This document shows, in pieces, positions 9,441 through 18,412 of a stretch of DNA of 64,000 nt. Below the pieces are notes generated by a model. It worked only from the letters and a program-made list of their open reading frames with translations. It ran no database searches and was not told the origin of the DNA. Numbering within the stretch: position 1 is the stretch's first letter; the number at the start of each line of letters is the position of its first letter. The DNA is from Joostella atrarenae. Lineage in GTDB: Bacteria; Bacteroidota; Bacteroidia; Flavobacteriales; Flavobacteriaceae. The DNA lies in the NCBI RefSeq assembly GCF_021764745.1, contig NZ_JAETXX010000001.1, positions 558,001-622,000 on the forward strand, given 5' to 3'. Position numbers and translations under genes: made by a program.

Positions 9441-9522
9441 ACTCTTTTTAAGAGTATTAATAAAAATAGCTTTCTGCTTAGGCAGATTTAATTAACAACA
9501 TTAAAAATAAGATTTCTGCTTA
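9441..9522. repeat. Degenerate palindromic repeats in the dut-nucleotidyltransferase gap
   Basis: Three small motifs lie in this 179-base gap. ACTCTT/AAGAGT forms a hairpin at 9441-9455. TCTGC (9473-9477) pairs with GCAGA (9482-9486). The word TTTCTGCTTA occurs at 9471-9480 and again at 9513-9522, the second followed by CGCGGGAATATGAG. This resembles worn copies of the short dispersed palindromes found in many bacterial genomes. Confidence 0.35.
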
Positions 9523-9542
9523 CGCGGGAATATGAGATTAGT

Positions 9543-10553
9543 ATGAAAATAATAGTACCAATGGCTGGACGTGGATCCAGACTTAGACCACACACTTTAA
9601 CAATACCAAAACCACTAATTCCGATAGCGGGAAAACCTATTGTACAGCGTTTGGTGGAAGATATCGCCAAAGTACTTGATCAAGATATTGAAGAGATAGC
9701 ATTTATAATAAAAGACGATTTTGGTGCTGAGATTGAAGCTAAATTAAATGAAATAGCTGCAAGTCTAAATGCTAAAGGAACTATTTATTACCAAGATAAG
9801 CCTTTGGGAACTGGACATGCGATTATGTGTGCAAAAGAGTCGCTTTCTGGGCCGTGTGTAATAGCATATGCGGATACACTTTTTAAAGCAGACTTTAATT
9901 TAGATCAAACTGCAGACAGTGTAATTTGGGTAAAACAAGTTGATAAGCCGGAGGCATACGGTGTTGTAGAACTTAATGATGAAAAGAATATTTCTGGATT
10001 GGTTGAAAAGCCAACAGAATTTGTTTCAGATCTAGCAGTTATTGGAATTTATTATTTTAAAGAAGGGGAGCAGCTTAAAGCGGAATTACAAAAGGTTTTA
10101 GATGCGAATATTCTTCATGGAGGCGAATACCAAATTAATGATGGTATAAAAGCAATGATGGCTCAAGGAAAGAAATTCGTCCCTGGAAAGGTAGATGAGT
10201 GGATGGACTGTGGAAATAAGAATGTTACTGTAGAAACTAATAGCAGAATGCTACAATTCTTACATGAAGATGGAGAAAATTTAGTTTCTAGTACCGTTAA
10301 ACAAGAGAATGCTACAATTATTCAGCCTTGTTATATCGGAGAGCATGTAGTTTTAAAAAATGCATCAGTTGGGCCTAATGTTTCTATTGGAGATGGGACT
10401 GTTGTAGAGAATTCAACCATAAAAAATAGCTTAATTCAAACACAGTCGGTTATTAAAAATGCTGATTTAGATAATGCTATGATTGGGAATTTTGCCAAGT
10501 TTGATGGGAAATTTACAGATGTTAGCATCGGAGATTATTCTGTTTTAGAGTAA
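9543..10553 (+). CDS. Sugar-phosphate nucleotidyltransferase with left-handed beta-helix tail
   Basis: A 336-residue enzyme of the family that makes NDP-sugars from sugar-1-phosphates. The N-terminus holds the nucleotide-binding signature GRGSRLRPHTLTIPKPLIPI, with KP at the usual place; the DTLF and EKPTEF segments and DEWMDCGN fit the catalytic domain (about 1-240). From about residue 262 a hexapeptide-like repeat pattern (ATIIQPCYIGEHVVLKNASV and similar) suggests a left-handed beta-helix, as in GlmU or GlgC relatives. Substrate and nucleotide are not clear from sequence. Its neighbours, a flippase and envelope proteins, suggest surface polysaccharide. Confidence 0.85.
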   Translation: MKIIVPMAGRGSRLRPHTLTIPKPLIPIAGKPIVQRLVEDIAKVLDQDIEEIAFIIKDDFGAEIEAKLNEIAASLNAKGTIYYQDKPLGTGHAIMCAKESLSGPCVIAYADTLFKADFNLDQTADSVIWVKQVDKPEAYGVVELNDEKNISGLVEKPTEFVSDLAVIGIYYFKEGEQLKAELQKVLDANILHGGEYQINDGIKAMMAQGKKFVPGKVDEWMDCGNKNVTVETNSRMLQFLHEDGENLVSSTVKQENATIIQPCYIGEHVVLKNASVGPNVSIGDGTVVENSTIKNSLIQTQSVIKNADLDNAMIGNFAKFDGKFTDVSIGDYSVLE

Positions 10554-10642
10554 TTTATATATTTTTTACTGAGTAAGTTTATATTTAAAATTAGTCTTTA
10601 TTCTTACATTTATAATTCGAGAGATTTTAGATCAGAGATAGT

Positions 10643-11569
10643 ATGATCAAGAGGGTTTTTTTACGAGCGTTGATTATGATGGTTTATATAACCTCTACGC
10701 TTGCAATGGCTCAAGAATCTGCTGCTGATGTTTCTAATGAAACTAATGAAGATGCTTTTCAGGAACATTTCTATGAAGCATTGAAGCAAAAGGGAATCGA
10801 GAATTATGATAGAGCAATTACTGCTCTTTTGGTTTGTAAAGAATTGGAACCAGCTAACGATGTTATAGATTATGAGCTTGGTTTAAACTATATGTATCAG
10901 CATAAATATGTACAAGCACAACCTTATTTAGAGGCTGCAATATCAAAGCGTAGTAATAATAAGTGGTATTTAGATGCGCTTTTAACATGTTATAAAAACC
11001 AGCAAAATATAGCCAAAGCAATTGAAGTTGCTTCAAAGTTATCTGCTACAAATCCTAATTATAAAGGTGTTTTAGCAGATTTATATATCGAGCAGCAAGA
11101 ATATGATAAAGCGCTCGTTGTAATAGATGAGATGGATGCTAGTGGTGTTCAGAGGGCAGAGGCAGCGCAAAAGCGGTCTAAAGTTATAATGTTGCAAAAT
11201 ATTAGTGCTTTAGCTAAACCTAAATCTGCTGAGAGATCCAGTTCTGTTAATAATCCAATCGACGATTATAAAAATCAAATTCTTAAGCAACAAGAGCGAA
11301 CGGATTATAAAGAAATGCTGAGTGTAAGCAGTGATGCATTGGATAATTTCCCTACGCAACCTGATTTTTATTATTTAAAAGGAGTTGCATTAAATAAGCT
11401 TCAGGAGTATAAAATGGCTACAGAAGTTTTGGAAGAAGGGCTTGGATATTTGTTGGATGATAAACAACTAGAAAATAATATTTTTAAAGAGCTTATGTTC
11501 GCTTATAATAAGTTGGGTGAAACAGAAAAATCAAATGAGTATCAGTTAAAAATAGATGCGAATAATTAA
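10643..11569 (+). CDS. Exported tetratricopeptide-repeat protein
   Basis: A 308-residue protein with a signal peptide (ALIMMVYITSTLAMAQ, cleavage at about residue 24) and helical repeats from about residue 42 to the end. Several repeats carry the TPR pattern of small residues, for example YDRAITALLVCKELEPANDV and YKMATEVLEEGLGYLLDD. TPR proteins act as assembly scaffolds, here most likely in the periplasm or at the outer membrane. It ends 10 bases before the DUF4292 lipoprotein gene and probably shares its transcript. No enzymatic motif is visible. Confidence 0.8.
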   Translation: MIKRVFLRALIMMVYITSTLAMAQESAADVSNETNEDAFQEHFYEALKQKGIENYDRAITALLVCKELEPANDVIDYELGLNYMYQHKYVQAQPYLEAAISKRSNNKWYLDALLTCYKNQQNIAKAIEVASKLSATNPNYKGVLADLYIEQQEYDKALVVIDEMDASGVQRAEAAQKRSKVIMLQNISALAKPKSAERSSSVNNPIDDYKNQILKQQERTDYKEMLSVSSDALDNFPTQPDFYYLKGVALNKLQEYKMATEVLEEGLGYLLDDKQLENNIFKELMFAYNKLGETEKSNEYQLKIDANN

Positions 11570-11579
11570 CTTAATTTGA

Positions 11580-12356
11580 ATGAAAATAAACGCTAAGTTT
11601 TCAATATATATAATATTATTATCATTGTTTTTTGTTTCCTGTAAATCTAAAAATGTTTTAGGAGCAGGGGAGTTAAAAAGTGATGTTTCAGCAAAAAATG
11701 TTATTTCAAACCATTATAAAAATGAGTTAGATTTTAGCACACTTACTGGAAGGATGAAAATTGATTATACAGATGGTGATGAGTCGCAAGGAGTAACGGT
11801 AAGCTTCAGAATGAAAAAGGACGAAACCATATGGATGAGTGCTCCTTTATCTGTAGTAAAGGTTTTGATTACACCTACGCGGGTTAGTTTTTATAATAAA
11901 TTGGATAATACATATTTTGATGGAGACTTTTCTTATTTAAATAATTTGTTGGGTACCGATTTAGATTTTAAAATGGTCCAGAATATTCTGTTGGGACAAG
12001 CTGTTTTTAACCTTAAAAGTGAGCCTTATTATGTAGCTTCTGTTGCTAATAAATATCAGTTAAAACCAGAAAAGCAATCGGAGTTATTTAAAACGCTATT
12101 TTTAATTGATCCTACATATTATAAAATGAGTTTACAGCAAATATCTCAACCGGAGAAAAATCGTTTATTAAGTATCGATTATCAGAATTATCAAAAAGTA
12201 GGAGGTAGGATTCTTCCAAATGAGATTGAGATTAATGCAGTGGATGAAAAACATAGAAATCGCATCAATATAGAGTATAATAGTGTTGAGTTTGATAGAG
12301 ATGTGAACTTCCCGTACAATATACCTAACGGATTTAAACAAGTAGAGATTAAATAA
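11580..12356 (+). CDS. DUF4292 lipoprotein (LolB-like fold candidate)
   Basis: A 258-residue protein with a lipoprotein signal ending LFFVSC (Cys21). The mature part has the features of DUF4292: TLTGRMKIDYTDGDESQGVTVSF and VLITPTRVSFYNKLDNTYFDG are amphipathic strands with repeated phenylalanine and tyrosine. I recall this family as resembling the LolA/LolB lipoprotein-carrier fold, which would suit an outer-membrane lipoprotein receptor, but this is inference. The next gene starts one base after its stop codon, so translation is probably coupled. Confidence 0.8.
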   Translation: MKINAKFSIYIILLSLFFVSCKSKNVLGAGELKSDVSAKNVISNHYKNELDFSTLTGRMKIDYTDGDESQGVTVSFRMKKDETIWMSAPLSVVKVLITPTRVSFYNKLDNTYFDGDFSYLNNLLGTDLDFKMVQNILLGQAVFNLKSEPYYVASVANKYQLKPEKQSELFKTLFLIDPTYYKMSLQQISQPEKNRLLSIDYQNYQKVGGRILPNEIEINAVDEKHRNRINIEYNSVEFDRDVNFPYNIPNGFKQVEIK

Positions 12357-12357
12357 T

Positions 12358-13605
12358 ATGAGTAAGCAAAATTTCTTCTTTTTAAGCTTTTTAATTGCTT
12401 TTCTATCATTTGGCACACTCCAAGCTCAAAGTGAAGAGCAAAAGGAATTAGAGGCAAGAAAATCTAGACTCCAAGAGGAGATTCAGCAGTTCAACACATT
12501 GCTTTCTCAAAAGAGAAAAGAGAAAACAAGTGTTTTAGAAGATGTTGAAGATTTAGATCATAAAATTAGAATAAGAAAGGAGCTTATAAAAGTTACCAAC
12601 CAGCAAGCGAACTTGATTAACCGTCAGATAAACAATAATATTAATAAAATATCTAAGCTTCGAGACGACTTAAAGGAGTTGAAAAGTGATTATGCGGAGA
12701 TGATTCGGAAATCATATAAAAGCAATTCTCAGCAAAGTAGATTAATGTTTTTACTTTCTTCTGAAGATTTCTTTCAGGCCTACAAGAGGGTTCAGTATAT
12801 GAAGCAGTATACAAACTACCGTAAAGAACAGGCTGATGAAATTCAATCTAAAACAAAGGAATTACAGCGGCTTAATGATGGTTTAGTAGGTCAGCGTAAA
12901 GAGAAAGAAACGCTTATTGCTGAAAATCGTAAAGAACAAGCTTCTCTTGAACAAGAATTGAGCAGTCAGCAAGGTCTTATAGCAACGATTAAGAAAAAGG
13001 AAACTGAATATGCCAATCAGATTCGCGATAAACAAAAGCAAGCGGATAAGATAGATAAACAGATAGATAAAATTATTCGTGATGCTATCGCCAAAGCCAA
13101 CGCTGCAAATAAGGAGACTACAAAAGAAACTAGAGAAAGCGCAACCAAATCATCCAATTTTGCTTTAACTGCGGAAGCTAAGCTTGTGGACACCGACTTT
13201 AAAGCAAATAAAGGGAAGCTACCTTGGCCTGTTGAAAAAGGAGTTTTGAAAATGCGCTACGGGAAACAACCGCATCCTATTGTAAAATCTGTTACCATCC
13301 AGAGTAACGGAGTTCGTATTGCTACAGAAAAGGGATCTAAAGCACGTGCGATTTATCGTGGAAAAGTATTGGCTGTACAGGCAATTAAAGGAGGGAATAA
13401 GGCTGTTTTAATCCAACATGGTAATTATATATCGGTTTATAATAATTTGGGTAAGGTGTACGTAAAAGAAGGTGATAATGTAATTACTAAGCAAGAGATC
13501 GGTGAGGTCTTTACGAGCACTTCTAATAATGAAACGGTACTTAAGTTTATGATTTATAATAATGATCATACCGATAATCCTGCAAATTGGATTTATAGAA
13601 TGTAG
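12358..13605 (+). CDS. EnvC-like LytM protein, probable amidase activator (degenerate M23)
   Basis: A 415-residue protein with a signal peptide (to about residue 23), a long Lys/Glu/Gln-rich coiled coil (about 25-270) and a C-terminal LytM/M23 domain (about 295-410). Active M23 peptidases need His and Asp in the first metal motif and HxH in the second. Here the Asp position in NGVRIATEKG is Arg, and the HxH site reads VYNNL, with Asn for the last His. So it is probably not a peptidase but, like EnvC, an activator of cell-wall amidases during division. It directly follows the DUF4292 gene. Confidence 0.82.
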   Translation: MSKQNFFFLSFLIAFLSFGTLQAQSEEQKELEARKSRLQEEIQQFNTLLSQKRKEKTSVLEDVEDLDHKIRIRKELIKVTNQQANLINRQINNNINKISKLRDDLKELKSDYAEMIRKSYKSNSQQSRLMFLLSSEDFFQAYKRVQYMKQYTNYRKEQADEIQSKTKELQRLNDGLVGQRKEKETLIAENRKEQASLEQELSSQQGLIATIKKKETEYANQIRDKQKQADKIDKQIDKIIRDAIAKANAANKETTKETRESATKSSNFALTAEAKLVDTDFKANKGKLPWPVEKGVLKMRYGKQPHPIVKSVTIQSNGVRIATEKGSKARAIYRGKVLAVQAIKGGNKAVLIQHGNYISVYNNLGKVYVKEGDNVITKQEIGEVFTSTSNNETVLKFMIYNNDHTDNPANWIYRM

Positions 13606-13866
13606 TAAAATCTAGTCCAAGTATGCTTATTGTTATGCCCTAATAGGTATTTTGTCACTGATTTTTTGTTAATAGGATTTTGTATGTTTTATAGTAAAGT
13701 TAATTTTCTGCATTTTATCCAACAAACTTCTCCTAGCTACTTTCTTTATTTTTCTTTTGATGTTAATTATATGTGCTTTCTAAGGTTTTTTTTCATTTAG
13801 ATGTCGTATTAGTATATAATCTATAAACACATGACATAAATCATCTTTTAGGTTCTCTTTAGTATA

Positions 13867-13874
13867 TACTTTTG
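13867..13874 (+). promoter_or_regulatory. Putative -7 box of the ompW-like gene (TACTTTTG)
   Basis: TACTTTTG fits TAnnTTTG and lies 22 bases before the ATG at 13897. No TTTG stands at the ideal -33 distance; ATCTTTTA is the nearest. The rest of the 291-base gap before it is AT-rich and holds no gene I can support. Confidence 0.55.
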
Positions 13875-13896
13875 TTTCAACTTAAAAAATGAAACA

Positions 13897-14556
13897 ATGA
13901 AAAAAATAGTTCTATCCTTATTAGTAGGGTGTTTTGCAATCTCTTTTGCAACTGCCCAGGAGTCAAAAAAATCACACGATAATAACGATTTTTATAGATG
14001 GCAAATTAGAGCTCGTGGTATTTTAGTTACGCCAGATGAGAGTGCTAATATTAGCTTGATAGGTGGTGATGCAGAAATCACAAAAGCCTTTATGCCAGAA
14101 TTAGATTTTACTTATTTTTTTACTAAAAATTTCGCTGCAGAATTAATCCTTGCAACTACGCGTCATGGTGTTAAAGCAACTAATACTGCTGTTGGGAATT
14201 TAGATCTTGGAGACGTTTGGTTATTGCCTCCTACGTTAACGTTCCAATATCACTGGAATGTAGAGGAAAATGTAAGACCTTATGTTGGAGCTGGGATTAA
14301 TTACACAATTTTTTATGGAGAAGATAATGGTCCAATTGCAGATAATATGAAGTATGATAATACTTTTTCTCCAGCAATTCAATTCGGTATAGACTTCGAT
14401 ATTAGTGAGCGTTGGTTTATTAATGTAGATGCTAAATATTTATTTATGAGTACAGATGTTGAGGTAGATGCTACTTCTGCTTTAGGTGCTGTTGTGGATG
14501 CCGATGTAGACATCAATCCTTTTATTGCTGGGATTGGAATTGGGTTTAAATTATAG
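13897..14556 (+). CDS. OmpW-family outer-membrane beta-barrel protein
   Basis: A 219-residue protein with a signal peptide (cleavage after ATAQ, about residue 21) and alternating hydrophobic strands typical of an eight-stranded barrel. It matches OmpW: an opening RWQIRARGILVTPDE (starting near residue 34 as WQIRARGILVTPD), the PPTLTFQYHW strand, VRPYVGAGINYTIFY, and a final strand ending in Phe-Lys-Leu. OmpW proteins form narrow channels for small hydrophobic molecules in the outer membrane. It is monocistronic, with its own -7 box and terminator. No regulatory site beyond the -7 box is evident. Confidence 0.85.
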   Translation: MKKIVLSLLVGCFAISFATAQESKKSHDNNDFYRWQIRARGILVTPDESANISLIGGDAEITKAFMPELDFTYFFTKNFAAELILATTRHGVKATNTAVGNLDLGDVWLLPPTLTFQYHWNVEENVRPYVGAGINYTIFYGEDNGPIADNMKYDNTFSPAIQFGIDFDISERWFINVDAKYLFMSTDVEVDATSALGAVVDADVDINPFIAGIGIGFKL

Positions 14557-14604
14557 AATAACGATTCATTATTTTGAATTAGCTTTAGTTAAGTTTAGTT
14601 AGTT

Positions 14605-14634
14605 AAAAAGCTCTGGGTTTTCCAGAGCTTTTTT
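14605..14634 (+). terminator. Intrinsic terminator of the ompW-like gene
   Basis: AAAAAGCTCTGG (14605-14616) pairs perfectly with CCAGAGCTTTTT (14622-14633) around a five-base loop, ending in a run of T. Confidence 0.9.
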
Positions 14635-14689
14635 GTTGAACTAAATCTAATAGTTATATTAATTATAGTGTTTGTTGCTCACAATGAGG

Positions 14690-14737
14690 AAAAAAATAAG
14701 GGTTAAGATTTTTAAAAATCTTAACCCTTATTTTTTT
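14690..14737. terminator. Perfect 48-base palindrome, terminator of the sdh operon
   Basis: The sequence is an exact palindrome centred between 14713 and 14714, with arms of 24 bases: an A-tract, then ATAAGGGTTAAGATTTTT, mirrored to a T-tract. It can terminate transcription in either direction and separates the convergent ompW-like gene and sdhCAB. Bases at the very centre must open to form the loop. Confidence 0.88.
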
Positions 14738-14755
14738 AAACTTATAGTTGTAATC

Positions 14756-15502
14756 TTACTTCTTCATATTAGCAGAAAGATACTCTCTATTCATTCTTGC
14801 AATATTCTCTAAAGAAATTCCTTTAGGACATTCGATCTCACAAGCTCCAGTGTTAGAACAGTTTCCAAAACCTTCTTCATCCATCTGTCTAACCATGTTA
14901 AGTACACGATCGGTAGCTTCAATTTGTCCTTGTGGTAACAAAGCAAACTGAGACACTTTAGCGGATGTAAATAACATCGCACTTGCATTTTTACATGCAG
15001 CAACACAAGCTCCACATCCAATACAAGTAGCAGCGTTAAAAGAATCGTCTGCATTGTCTTTGTTTACAGGAATTGCGTTTGCATCAATGGTATTCCCAGA
15101 AGTATTTACTGAAATAAACCCTCCTGCTTGTTGAATTCTATCAAAAGAAGAACGATCTACAATTAAATCTTTTATTACAGGGAAAGCGGTTGCTCTAAAC
15201 GGTTCGATAGTAATTGTATCACCGTCATTAAACATACGCATATGTAATTGGCAAGTAGTAACTTTTCTGTCTGGACCGTGAGGTTCTCCGTTTATCTGAA
15301 GCGAACAAGCTCCACAGATTCCTTCACGACAGTCATGATCAAACTCTACAGGCTCTTCACCTTTATTTACGAGTTCTTCATTTAAAACATCCAGCATTTC
15401 TAAGAAAGACATGTCTTCTTCTACACCAGATATCGGGTAGTCTACCATCTTTCCTTTCGTGTTGGCATCTTTCTGACGCCATATTTTAAGTTTTAAATTC
15501 AT
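14756..15502 (-). CDS. sdhB: Succinate dehydrogenase iron-sulfur subunit
   Basis: Carries electrons from the FAD of SdhA to the membrane cytochrome through three clusters. The 248-residue protein has the [2Fe-2S] motif [11 protein letters not shown] with a later Cys in TTCQLHM, and the two C-terminal motifs [15 protein letters not shown] and [14 protein letters not shown] for the [4Fe-4S] and [3Fe-4S] clusters. It is the last gene of sdhC-A-B, 72 bases after sdhA. That spacer contains a tandem GTATTGA repeat and the near-copy of the atpA-atpG repeat. The palindromic terminator at 14690-14737 follows. Confidence 0.96.
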   Translation of the reverse strand: MNLKLKIWRQKDANTKGKMVDYPISGVEEDMSFLEMLDVLNEELVNKGEEPVEFDHDCREGICGACSLQINGEPHGPDRKVTTCQLHMRMFNDGDTITIEPFRATAFPVIKDLIVDRSSFDRIQQAGGFISVNTSGNTIDANAIPVNKDNADDSFNAATCIGCGACVAACKNASAMLFTSAKVSQFALLPQGQIEATDRVLNMVRQMDEEGFGNCSNTGACEIECPKGISLENIARMNREYLSANMKK

Positions 15503-15507
15503 CTTAT

Positions 15508-15538
15508 TTAGATTTTAGTATTGAGTATTGAGTATTGA
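15508..15538. repeat. Interspersed spacer repeat with GTATTGA tandem, sdhA-sdhB spacer
   Basis: Bases 15508-15532 match 4945-4969 in the atp operon at 24 of 25 positions. Inside it GTATTGA is repeated three times without gaps (15518-15538). A partly complementary CTCAACACTT lies at about 15561-15570. Relative to transcription it is in the opposite orientation to the atp copy. Confidence 0.6.
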
Positions 15539-15574
15539 GCAGTTATCTAACATCTCTTTTCTCAACACTTGCAT

Positions 15575-17578
15575 CTATTTGTATGAGCGTGTTTTAAGCT
15601 CAATGTTTTTATATTCTAATTCTTCTTTATGTAATACAGCCTTGCTAGGTTCTCCTTTATATTCCCAAGCGGCTACATATTTAAAGTTCTCATCGTCTCT
15701 TAATGCTTCTCCTTCTTCTGTTTGGTACTCTTCTCTAAAGTGTCCTCCACAAGATTCGTTACGATGTAAAGCGTCTTTTGCAAATAACTCTCCTAATTCT
15801 AGGAAATCTGCAACTCTTAATGCTTTCTCTAATTCACTGTTTTTACTATCAGCAGAACCAGGTACTCTTACATTTTTATGGAAATCTGCACGTAATTCAG
15901 CAATCTCAGTAATTGCAGAAGCTAAATCTTCAGCGTTACGAGCCATTCCACATTTATTCCACATTATTTTACCAAGTTTCTTATGGTAGTGGTCTACAGA
16001 ATGTTTTCCTTCATTATTAACAAGACTAGCAATCTGATCTTTTACATTTTTCTCAGCAGCATCAAATTCAGGAGTATCTGTTGGGATTTTTCCTGTTCTA
16101 ATATCGTTGGCTAAATAGTTTCCAATTGTATAAGGTAATACAAAATAACCATCAGCTAAACCTTGCATTAACGCAGAAGCTCCAAGTCTGTTTGCTCCGT
16201 GGTCAGAGAAGTTAGCCTCTCCAGCAGCGTAACATCCAGGAATGGTAGTCATTAAGTCATAATCAACCCAAATTCCCCCCATTGTATAATGTACAGCCGG
16301 ATAAATCATCATTGGAGTTTTGTACGGATTCTCGTCAACGATCTTCTGATACATTTGGAAAAGGTTTCCGTATTTGTTCTCAACAACTTTTTCTCCTAAT
16401 TCTCTTATTTCTTTTTCTGAAGGATTATGATTTCCATGGATAATAGCTTGCTCTTTTCCGTAACGCTCAATTGCTGATGCGAAATCTAAGAATACAGCCT
16501 CTCCAGTTTTATTCACTCCAAATCCAGCATCACAACGCTCTTTTGCCGCTCTAGATGCAACATCTCGAGGAACTAAGTTACCAAATGATGGATATCTTCT
16601 TTCTAAGTAATAATCTCTATCTTCTTCCGCTATTTCCGTAGGCTTTAATCTTCCTTCACGAATAGCTATTGAATCTTCTTTTTTCTTCGGAACCCAAATT
16701 CTACCATCATTACGAAGTGATTCTGACATCAATGTCAGTTTCGACTGATGATCTCCAGATACTGGAATACAAGTTGGGTGAATTTGTGTGTAACAAGGAT
16801 TTGCGAAATAAGCTCCTTTTTTATGGATTTTCCAAGAAGCAGTTACATTACTTCCCATTGCATTTGTAGATAAGAAAAATACATTTCCGTATCCTCCAGA
16901 GGCAATAACTACAGCATGTGCAGAGTGACGCTCAATCTCTCCTGTAACTAAATTTCTAGCAATAATTCCTCTTGCTTTTCCGTCGACAACAACAACATCA
17001 AGCATTTCATGACGATTGAAAGATTCAATCTTCCCACGATTAATTTGACGGTTCATGGCAGCGTAAGCTCCCAATAAAAGTTGCTGTCCAGTTTGTCCTT
17101 TTGCGTAGAAAGTTCTAGAAACTAGCACTCCTCCAAAAGAACGGTTGTCTAACATTCCACCATATTCACGTGCAAAAGGAACACCTTGTGCAACACACTG
17201 GTCGATGATGTTAGCAGAAACTTCTGCCAATCTGTAAACATTGGCTTCACGAGAACGGTAATCTCCTCCTTTTACAGTATCGTAAAATAATCTGTATGTA
17301 GAGTCACCATCTCCTTGATAGTTTTTTGCTGCGTTGATACCTCCTTGCGCAGCAATTGAATGCGCACGACGTGGAGAATCTTGGTAGCAAAAAGTTTTTA
17401 CGTTATATCCTAGCTCTGCAAGTGTTGCAGCAGCAGAACCACCCGCTAATCCTGTTCCAACAACAATAACATCTATATTACGTTTGTTCGCAGGGTTAAC
17501 AAGGTTAATACTATTTTTATAATTGACCCACTTATTAGCTAAATCGCCTTGTGGTATTTTAGAATCGAATGTTGCCAT
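15575..17578 (-). CDS. sdhA: Succinate dehydrogenase flavoprotein subunit
   Basis: Oxidises succinate to fumarate with covalently bound FAD. The 667-residue protein has the Rossmann motif [17 protein letters not shown] (about 42-58), the flavin-attachment segment [17 protein letters not shown] with the FAD-binding His, the capping-domain HPTCIP segment, and the active-site region around [16 protein letters not shown]. Length and order (sdhC, sdhA, sdhB) match the type-B Bacteroidota enzyme, which works with a single cytochrome b subunit. It starts 13 bases after sdhC. Confidence 0.97.
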   Translation of the reverse strand: MATFDSKIPQGDLANKWVNYKNSINLVNPANKRNIDVIVVGTGLAGGSAAATLAELGYNVKTFCYQDSPRRAHSIAAQGGINAAKNYQGDGDSTYRLFYDTVKGGDYRSREANVYRLAEVSANIIDQCVAQGVPFAREYGGMLDNRSFGGVLVSRTFYAKGQTGQQLLLGAYAAMNRQINRGKIESFNRHEMLDVVVVDGKARGIIARNLVTGEIERHSAHAVVIASGGYGNVFFLSTNAMGSNVTASWKIHKKGAYFANPCYTQIHPTCIPVSGDHQSKLTLMSESLRNDGRIWVPKKKEDSIAIREGRLKPTEIAEEDRDYYLERRYPSFGNLVPRDVASRAAKERCDAGFGVNKTGEAVFLDFASAIERYGKEQAIIHGNHNPSEKEIRELGEKVVENKYGNLFQMYQKIVDENPYKTPMMIYPAVHYTMGGIWVDYDLMTTIPGCYAAGEANFSDHGANRLGASALMQGLADGYFVLPYTIGNYLANDIRTGKIPTDTPEFDAAEKNVKDQIASLVNNEGKHSVDHYHKKLGKIMWNKCGMARNAEDLASAITEIAELRADFHKNVRVPGSADSKNSELEKALRVADFLELGELFAKDALHRNESCGGHFREEYQTEEGEALRDDENFKYVAAWEYKGEPSKAVLHKEELEYKNIELKTRSYK

Positions 17579-17591
17579 AATACTTAAATCT

Positions 17592-18251
17592 TTATTGATT
17601 AAAATGATGGAAAAGGGCGATGAAAATAAATCCTAATGGAATGATAATCGCAAAGTACTTTCCAAAAGTTTTAAGTCCCGGAGTGAACTTGTTATTGAAA
17701 CCAACCGACTGAAATGCAGATTGGAAACCGTGAAGTAAGTGTAACGCCAATAATACAAAAGCAATTACATACGCTCCGACACGAATAGGATTATGAAACT
17801 TTTCTACCATCTCACCATAATATCTCGTTGGATCTTCTGGAGCAAACGCTATGTATTTATGGTTTATTTCTGGAAACCAAAAATCTACAAAGTGTAAAAT
17901 TAAGAAAGCCAAAATAACCAATCCGCTGTAGATCATGTTTCTCGAAACCCAAGTTGTGTTAGCACTTGCGTTAAAGCTCTTGTAACTGATGTTTCTAGCT
18001 CTTTTGTTTTTTATTTCTAAAATAAAACCCATCACAAAGTGAAAAACAACCGCAAAGATTAAAATTGGCTGCATTAGAAACTGAACTAAGAAGTTCGTTC
18101 CCATGAAGTGAGATATTTCATTAAAGGTATTCTCGCTTATTACAGATGTGAAGTTGATGATAAAATGCTGTAATAGGAAAATCAATAAGAATATAGCTGA
18201 AAGAGCCATGGCTACTTTTCTTGCTATCGTTGAATTTAACATTCCGCTCAT
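17592..18251 (-). CDS. sdhC: Succinate dehydrogenase cytochrome b subunit
   Basis: The single membrane anchor of a type-B succinate dehydrogenase, with five membrane helices and histidines placed to bind two haems (in [25 protein letters not shown] and [12 protein letters not shown]). It passes electrons to menaquinone. The start is set at ATG 18251 (219 residues, [13 protein letters not shown]). A longer frame from TTG 18278 is possible on paper, but that TTG lies inside the -7 promoter box, so it cannot be in the transcript. ATG 18242 is the other alternative. First gene of sdhCAB. Confidence 0.93.
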   Translation of the reverse strand: MSGMLNSTIARKVAMALSAIFLLIFLLQHFIINFTSVISENTFNEISHFMGTNFLVQFLMQPILIFAVVFHFVMGFILEIKNKRARNISYKSFNASANTTWVSRNMIYSGLVILAFLILHFVDFWFPEINHKYIAFAPEDPTRYYGEMVEKFHNPIRVGAYVIAFVLLALHLLHGFQSAFQSVGFNNKFTPGLKTFGKYFAIIIPLGFIFIALFHHFNQ

Positions 18252-18275
18252 TAGAAAATTTTTATTTAATACGCA

Positions 18276-18307
18276 CAAAAATACAGTACGATTAAGTTAT
18301 TAACAAA
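18276..18307 (-). promoter_or_regulatory. Promoter of sdhCAB (TTTG-N20-TATTTTTG)
   Basis: On the minus strand TTTG (18307-18304) and TATTTTTG (18283-18276) are separated by 20 bases, close to ideal for the Bacteroidota housekeeping promoter. The sdhC ATG is 24 bases further on. This is one of the two best promoter matches in the window. Confidence 0.8.
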
Positions 18308-18412
18308 CTTTCGATTCTGTTTTAATAGCAATTTAGAATGAGTTTAAAGTAACTGTTACAAATTCCTCATTTTAAACGCTACAACGTTATATTTAAGTAT
18401 TTTTACGTAGTA

